A stretch of DNA of 64,000 nucleotides, taken from positions 45,876 through 109,875 of the forward strand of contig JACJXZ010000024.1 in assembly GCA_020636375.1 (NCBI GenBank), written 5' to 3'. Position 1 is the stretch's first letter; each line of letters opens with the position of its first letter. Source of the DNA: Lewinellaceae bacterium (GTDB lineage: Bacteria; Bacteroidota; Bacteroidia; Chitinophagales; Saprospiraceae). The position numbers and the translations under genes are program-made. Under the pieces are notes generated by a model. The model saw only the letters and a list, made by a program, of their open reading frames with translations. It had not been told where the DNA came from and made no database searches. Below are positions 59,506-64,000 of this stretch, piece by piece.

Positions 59506-59784
59506 AGGATTACTTAGGATAGGAAGCGGTAGAACCGGTATATTGCCGGCATGAGGGAGGTGGGAGGGAGTTGTTATATTGCTGAATTGTTATATTGTTG
59601 GCTCGGCACGGCTGTGGATGGTTGAATTGTCAAATTGTTTCATCGTTGTGTACAACAGGTAACAATATAACAATATAACAATATAACAATATAACAATAT
59701 AACAATATAACAATATAACAATATAACAATACAACAATATAACACTCCGGCAATATCAAACAGCTAAACGAAACATAACATAAT
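59506..59784. repeat. Simple-sequence spacer with 9-bp AACAATATA array
   Basis: About ten direct copies of AACAATATA at 59648-59740, preceded by TTGTTATATTG-type inverse words (59571-59600). No gene. Confidence 0.8.
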
Positions 59785-60045
59785 ATGAAAATCCACATCA
59801 CCAAATACCTAAGCATCCTCGCCCTGGCCCTTACCCTGAGCCTGGGGACGAGCACGCCTGTACAGGCCCAGTGCCCCATGTGCCGCATGTCGGCCGAGAG
59901 CAACCTCAAGAACGGCGGTACCGAGGGGCGCGGCCTCAACAACGGCATCCTGTTCATGCTGTCCATGCCTTACCTGGTCGTGGGCGCCATCGGCTTTATC
60001 TGGTGGAAAAACCGGAGGAAGGAAGAGGAAGAAGAGTTGGTATAA
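59785..60045 (+). CDS. Small CPMC membrane protein next to the oxidase assembly genes
   Basis: 86 residues: signal peptide ending VQAQ, then CPMCRMSAESNLKNGGTEGR and one membrane helix (GILFMLSMPYLVVGAIGFIW), then a Lys/Glu tail. The CPMCRM cysteine-methionine cluster next to the membrane is a plausible copper or thiol site. I recall similar small proteins near Bacteroidota oxidase genes but no named function. It could supply the copper handling missing from the Sco-like protein (inference). Confidence 0.65.
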   Translation: MKIHITKYLSILALALTLSLGTSTPVQAQCPMCRMSAESNLKNGGTEGRGLNNGILFMLSMPYLVVGAIGFIWWKNRRKEEEEELV

Positions 60046-60106
60046 CCAGTTTTTTCTCGGGGATTTTTCTTAATTTAGTGAGCTAACCTGATCATTAATA
60101 ATTAGA

Positions 60107-60730
60107 ATGGGAACTTCCGCCACAAAAGAACCACCATTAGCTGCCCTGCTTCACTACGGCCCGGTGGTGCTACAAAACCCACTGAGCCGGGAGGAGTTTG
60201 TCGCTCTGTCAGGTCAGTTCCCCGAGCTGCGCATGGAGCGCGAGGCGGATGGAAAAGTCACGGTTATGTCACCCGTAAAAAAAGGATCCGGGAGAAGAGA
60301 ATCCGGTGTGATATTCTTTGTGTTCCTTTGGTATTATCAAAACCGGAAAGGAGAAGTGTATAGTTCTTCGACCGGTATTGAACTGCCGGATGGGGCCATT
60401 AAAAGCCCGGATTGCGCCTGGGTGTCCGATGAACGCCTGGCTGAGCTTCCCGGGGATGCCGATGAAGATTTCCTCAGGGCAATTCCTGATTTCCTGGTCG
60501 AAGTGCGTTCCTCCTCCGACCGGATCGCTAAGCTGAAGAAAAAAATGGTTAATGTGTGGATGAAAAACGGCGTCCGCCTGGGCTGGCTGATCGACCCCTA
60601 TGCTGAAAAAGCCTGGATTTACAGGGAAGGCAAAGAAGTGGAAGAAGTCAGAGGGTTCGAGGGGCGGGTGCTGACCGGGGAAGAGGTGATGCCGGGAATG
60701 GAACTGCCCCTGATTGAATTAAAGCGTTAG
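60107..60730 (+). CDS. Uma2 / DUF820 family PD-(D/E)xK-fold protein
   Basis: 207 residues. 'LSREEFVALSGQFPELRMEREADGKVTVMSP' is the Uma2 start, followed by STGIELPDGAIKSPDCAWVS (the D of the PD motif), FLRAIPDFLVEVRSSSDRIA (E-x-R for the E-x-K) and NGVRLGWLIDPYAEKAWIYR. The family has the restriction-endonuclease fold, is abundant in Cyanobacteria and Bacteroidota, and is often multi-copy; its biological role is unresolved. The 3' end overlaps the convergent decarboxylase gene by 12 nt. Confidence 0.88.
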   Translation: MGTSATKEPPLAALLHYGPVVLQNPLSREEFVALSGQFPELRMEREADGKVTVMSPVKKGSGRRESGVIFFVFLWYYQNRKGEVYSSSTGIELPDGAIKSPDCAWVSDERLAELPGDADEDFLRAIPDFLVEVRSSSDRIAKLKKKMVNVWMKNGVRLGWLIDPYAEKAWIYREGKEVEEVRGFEGRVLTGEEVMPGMELPLIELKR

Positions 60731-62152
60731 CTTTTCCACAACCTCCCCCCGGCAAACATCCACCAACTCCACCAACGCCCTTATCTCCTTCTCTCCCGTA
60801 GCATAATTCGTAATACAAGCCCGAAGCGTTTCCACGCCTCCCACCGGATACACCGATATCCACGCCTTGCCCGACCGCAGCACCTGGTCGCAAACCGCCC
60901 GGGCAAAACCGGGTGCCTGCTCATAATCCGGATCCGTAAAGCAGGCGATGGGCAGTTCCGTGTCGTTGTACATTTTCCATCCGCTTTTCCGCAGCCCTTC
61001 CTTCAGCAGATCGCCCATCCGGTTCTGGTGGCGGATCACCTGCCCGTAGCCCTCCCATCCGAAGAACAGCACCGACAGGTACAACTTCAGGCCGGTAAAC
61101 CGCCGGGACCACTGTATGGAGTTGGTGAAGGGGTCCGTCACCGCCATGGCCTGCGCCTCTTTGGGCATATATTCGGCGGTGATGCGAAAACTGCGGCTGA
61201 GGATGTCCGGCTCGCGGGTGAGGAACAGGCCGGCGCCCATGGGCACGGACAGCCATTTGTGGGCGTCGAAGGTGATGGAGTGGCTCCGTTCTATGCCGCG
61301 CAGGAGATGTTTTTTTCCTTCGTCCAGGATGAGGGCGCCGCCGTAAGCGGCGTCGGTGTGCAGCCACAGGCCCTGCGCTTCCGTTATATCGGCAATCTCC
61401 GGGATGGGGTCGATGGCGCCCGTGCCGGTAGCGCCGGCTGTGGCGACGGCCAGGAAGGGGTGGAGGCCGCCGGCGCGGTCCGCTTCGATCATGGCGGCCA
61501 GGGCGTCCGGCCGCAGGCGCTGTTTGCCGTCCACCGGTACGGGGCGGACGGCGTCCAGCCCCAGCCCGCAGACCCGCGCCGCCCGGACGACCGAGTGGTG
61601 GCTCTCGGCCGAGCAGTACATGGCCGGTTTTTCAGGGATGCCCGCCAGGCCCTTATTGGCATATTCCGGGAAGTGGCGGTTGAGGGCACACAGCACGGCG
61701 GTCAGGTTGGCCTCCGCGCCGCCGGAGGCAAACACCCCGTCGATCGTTTCTTTCGGGAAACCGAGTTTCTGCCCCAGTTCCCGTACCAGGAAGCTTTCCA
61801 CCTCATTGGCGAAAGGGTTGTGGCTCCAGGCGGCCATCTGGGGGTTGAAGGTGGCGGTGATGGCGTCTGCCAGGATGCCGGGAAAGGCGGCGCGCGGGTT
61901 GAACAGCCCGTAGTACATGGGGTGGGGGGTGTGGACGGCGTACTTCGTCAGCCCTTCCACCACATGGGCGATGGCGTCGGCGGGGGGGATGCCCTCGTCC
62001 AGGCCGTAGCGCTCCACCAGGTCGATGATCCTGTCGCGGTCCAGATTTGGGCTTACCGGCAGGGCTGCCGTGTTGGCGTAGTAATCCTCCAGGTTTTGGA
62101 GTAAGGCGCGCCAGGTTTCCCGGCGTTCGGCGGAACTGAGGTCGAAGTTCAT
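60719..62152 (-). CDS. PLP-dependent group II decarboxylase
   Basis: 477 residues. Fold type I aminotransferase-like decarboxylase: HPMYYGLFNPRAAFPGILAD, NPFANEVESFLVRELGQKLG, GVFASGGAEANLTAVLCALN, LWLHTDAAYGGALILDEGKK (D267) and the Schiff-base lysine K299 in FDAHKWLSVPMG. Group II members decarboxylate aromatic amino acids, glutamate, or diaminobutyrate; the FDAHKWL motif and NPQMAAWSHNP favour an aromatic-amino-acid/2,4-diaminobutyrate-like type, but the substrate is not certain. Cytosolic. Single gene. Confidence 0.9.
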   Translation of the reverse strand: MNFDLSSAERRETWRALLQNLEDYYANTAALPVSPNLDRDRIIDLVERYGLDEGIPPADAIAHVVEGLTKYAVHTPHPMYYGLFNPRAAFPGILADAITATFNPQMAAWSHNPFANEVESFLVRELGQKLGFPKETIDGVFASGGAEANLTAVLCALNRHFPEYANKGLAGIPEKPAMYCSAESHHSVVRAARVCGLGLDAVRPVPVDGKQRLRPDALAAMIEADRAGGLHPFLAVATAGATGTGAIDPIPEIADITEAQGLWLHTDAAYGGALILDEGKKHLLRGIERSHSITFDAHKWLSVPMGAGLFLTREPDILSRSFRITAEYMPKEAQAMAVTDPFTNSIQWSRRFTGLKLYLSVLFFGWEGYGQVIRHQNRMGDLLKEGLRKSGWKMYNDTELPIACFTDPDYEQAPGFARAVCDQVLRSGKAWISVYPVGGVETLRACITNYATGEKEIRALVELVDVCRGEVVEKLTL

Positions 62153-62299
62153 TTTCCTATTTTACCATTTTGATTGAAATATCTCAATCCAGCCTGTACA
62201 GCGGCAGCGGGCCTTCCGGGGTAAATCGCACATCAAAAATCACACATCGCACGTCGTAAATCCTATCCTTCCCCTCAATTGTCATAGAGCCAGCATTTT

Positions 62300-62932
62300 T
62301 TACAACTGAAACATCAACCCCGCGCTAACGCTCACCCCCCGGTTATTAATCGTAAAATCCTTATCGCGCTGCTCGATGTCTTTCAGCCCGAAGAGGTAGC
62401 GCCCGTCGACGAACAGGCTGATGGCGCCGCTGCCGAAGGTAAACCCGCCTCCGGCCGACAGGTTGATGTCGGAGCGGTCGTAATCGTCGTCGAATTTGAT
62501 CTCAACGACGGTTTCCACCGGGCCGGCGCGGTTGGTCAACTCGCCGTCCATAGCGATGCTGTAGAAGGCGCCGCCGGCGAGGTAGAAGTTGATGCCTTCG
62601 TCGTTGCCCGAGCGCAGCTTCAGCAGGCCGCCGAAGTCCAGGTAGTTCATAGCCAGCTCGGTTTCGGTGGTGATGCCCAGCAGGGTTTGCTCGGTTTGGT
62701 AGCCCCGCTGCACGTAGGAAGCTTCCGGCTGCAGGGCCAGGTTGTCTCCCAGCCCGATTTCCAGGACGGCCCCGGCCACCAGGCCCACCTTGTCGCTGAC
62801 CGAACGGCCGTCTTTGGGGTCAAAACTGGCCCGGGCAAAATGGGCGCCGGCGCGGGGGCCGATGGCCAACTGGGCGGTGAGGGTGGTGGCCGTCGTGGCC
62901 AGCAGGGCGATAAAAAGCGCGGTTTTTCTCAT
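62300..62932 (-). CDS. PorT-like outer-membrane beta-barrel protein
   Basis: 210 residues from MRKTALFIALLATTATTLTAQ (signal peptide); the ATG at 63004 lies in a repeat and is rejected. A small 8-strand barrel pattern: AIGPRAGAHFARASF, GLVAGAVLEIGLGDNLALQP, SYVQRGYQTEQTL, MNYLDFGGLLKLRSGN, FYLAGGAFYSIAM, NLSAGGGFTFGSGAISLFVD, GRYLFGLKDI and VSVSAGLMFQL at the end. Fits PF13568-type barrels found throughout Bacteroidota, role unknown in most. Confidence 0.82.
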   Translation of the reverse strand: MRKTALFIALLATTATTLTAQLAIGPRAGAHFARASFDPKDGRSVSDKVGLVAGAVLEIGLGDNLALQPEASYVQRGYQTEQTLLGITTETELAMNYLDFGGLLKLRSGNDEGINFYLAGGAFYSIAMDGELTNRAGPVETVVEIKFDDDYDRSDINLSAGGGFTFGSGAISLFVDGRYLFGLKDIEQRDKDFTINNRGVSVSAGLMFQL

Positions 62933-62967
62933 AGGTGAAGTGTTTTGGTTAAAGATATACTCCGCTG

Positions 62968-63095
62968 CAATAGGTTTTCCCGCATGGCGGGACAGGTAGT
63001 GCATTTGCCCTCCCCGCCCCTTAATCCCCTAAAGGGGAAAACCAACCATAAATGCACTACTTGTCCCGTACACAAAGTGTCGGGAAAACCTATTG
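62968..63095. repeat. Palindromic element with CAATAGGTTTTCCCG ends
   Basis: CAATAGGTTTTCCCG (62968-62982) is the inverted repeat of CGGGAAAACCTATTG (63081-63095). Inner arms GGGACAGGTAGTGCATTT and AAATGCACTACTTGTCCC also pair, and a CCCGTACACAAAGTGTCGGG mini-palindrome is inserted in the right arm. Confidence 0.75.
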
Positions 63096-63343
63096 CCGTT
63101 CAGTATACGTGAAGAAGAACGCTCGGAGGCCTCTTTAAATTTCGGGGATTTGTTTTTGTTCCGGTAGCCCTGGTTGGGGCTAAAACCTTTGTTTTCAGGC
63201 ATTCGTTTATTCGTTAATCGGAGAAAGCGAAAGCCTGCATTCCGAAGTGGTATTATTGAGCAACGTCAAGAACAGCAGTTTACGGAACAGTTTTATGCGA
63301 TCAACTATTCATACCGGGAGGCTGGACTCCGGAGACCGGATTC
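63096..63343. other. Spacer, possible decayed coding sequence
   Basis: No convincing gene. Short open frames exist but without a start, signal peptide or known motif; it may be the worn front part of the gene whose tail is at 63344-63670. Confidence 0.35.
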
Positions 63344-63670
63344 ATGCAGCGTTCAATCGATGTTTACACAGAAGCAGATTTTCAATGTATTACCAGCCAG
63401 GCCTCCGAGCTTTCCCTCTCGCCTCAGATCAGGCTTTCCCCCAACCCCGCATCCGGTTATGTCAAGGTAGTGTTTGAGCAGGCTCTGCGGCGGCCCGGGC
63501 GGGCGGTGTTGTACAATGGGCTGGGGCAGGTGGTGCTGGAAGAGGTGCTGGAAGCAGGCAGCAGGGAGTTTCGCATCGAGCTTTCGGGGATGCCTGCGGG
63601 TTTGTATTTTTACAGTGTATTTCGGGAAGGGGAGGTGGTGAAGGGAGGGAAGCTGGTGGTAAGCAGGTGA
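63344..63670 (+). pseudogene. T9SS C-terminal sorting domain, remnant of a larger secreted protein
   Basis: 108 codons. From about residue 25 the frame is a Por secretion tail: LSPNPASGYVKVVFEQALRR, AVLYNGLGQVVLEEVLEAGS, 'MPAGLYFYSVFREGEVVKGGKLVV'. Such tails (about 75 residues) end much larger exported proteins; here nothing recognisable precedes it and there is no signal peptide. So either the 3' end of a broken gene or a start upstream that I cannot identify. Confidence 0.6.
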
Positions 63671-64000
63671 GGGAAACGGGGCGATGTATGATTTAGGATG
63701 TGTGATTTAGGATGTATGATTTGTGGCACTGCCCTGAGGTTCGGATGAGATGGCGTAGCGTAAGGACATCAAAAATCGCACGTCAAAAATCGTATATCGC
63801 AAATCAGGCGAATGTATGAGCAAGGTAAAGGCCCTTTCATCCGTCAGGACAACGCTTGACAAGTTTTTCCCCGGGGGCTCGCCGCAGCTTGTCAAGTCTG
63901 GCACTGCGTATCTCAGCGCCCCCTGCGGTTTAAACCAGCGGCACAGCCTGCCTGCCATTACTGCCAGGTAGGCAGGCAGGCGGGAAACACAGCGGGTAAC
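63671..64000. repeat. Repeat-rich right edge of the window, no gene
   Basis: GATGTATGATTTAGGATGTG-like direct repeats (63682-63722), then CGCACGTCAAAAATCGTATA words, CTTGACAAG...CTTGTCAAG (about 63856-63896), GCCCCCTGCGGTTTAAACC, and an inverted copy of the CCTGCCTACCTGGCAGTAATGG region at 38095-38150. No coding. Confidence 0.65.

Noticed and set aside
62933..63004. Upstream start for the PorT-like protein
   Set aside because: The extra 24 codons lie in the CAATAGGTTTTCCCG palindrome and would bury the signal peptide.

Overview
The window looks like a chromosomal stretch of a GC-rich Bacteroidota, most likely Saprospiria/Lewinella-like (lineage is inference). The support is a complete alternative complex III (act) operon continuous with caa3-type oxidase genes, Por/T9SS C-terminal sorting domains, PorT-like barrels, a Bacteroidota-type promoter (TTG, 21-nt spacer, TATCTTTG) ahead of the act operon, an EAD-type adaptor protein, and many long palindromic repeats and short-period arrays between genes.

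Layout. 1-16.2 kb: ordinary host genes (DUF3124 lipoprotein, GT87 glycosyltransferase, GNAT, nitrilase, cupredoxin-like protein and porin, a TPR histidine kinase with NarL-type regulator, an EAD11-like membrane protein, a clan A glycosidase) mixed with gene wreckage (two ends of one GH29 alpha-L-fucosidase, a truncated S41-like protein) and palindromic elements. 16.27-24.25 kb: an AT-rich accessory island starting beside a type I restriction HsdR tail. It carries an AAA ATPase + DUF4276 (TOPRIM-like) pair, then an overlapping three-gene ABC-3C cassette (SMEK effector, middle component 6, DUF2326 ATPase), an IS66 transposase remnant and a membrane TPR protein that ends in frame against a host TPR-gene tail. 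24.2-41 kb: DnaQ-like exonuclease with a repeat-broken BRCT domain, a class A (A2-like) beta-lactamase, alpha/beta hydrolase, an NTF2-like gene whose 3' half is tandemly copied, an LRR protein, a cold-shock protein, cytochrome c, a Kazal-like secreted protein, an ECF-sigma/small membrane protein/Hsp20 group, and thyA. 41.3-60.0 kb: actABCDEF, coxB, coxA, ctaB, two subunit III genes and subunit IV, followed by a Sco-like protein, a DUF420 protein and a small CPMC membrane protein; together these move electrons from menaquinol through ACIII to an aa3/caa3 oxidase. 60.1-64 kb: Uma2-like protein, PLP decarboxylase, PorT-like barrel and a T9SS tail.

The most unusual material is: (1) the defence-like island; (2) families of non-autonomous elements with target duplications visible in the sequence (9 bp for one family; 8 bp for a family with GTAACTATTTAG ends that resemble the end of the IS66 remnant in the same window); (3) cytochrome oxidase subunit II fused to an OmpA-like domain; (4) a Sco-like protein lacking the copper ligands and a DUF420 protein carrying an EF-hand loop. 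No tRNA, rRNA or CRISPR array was recognised.
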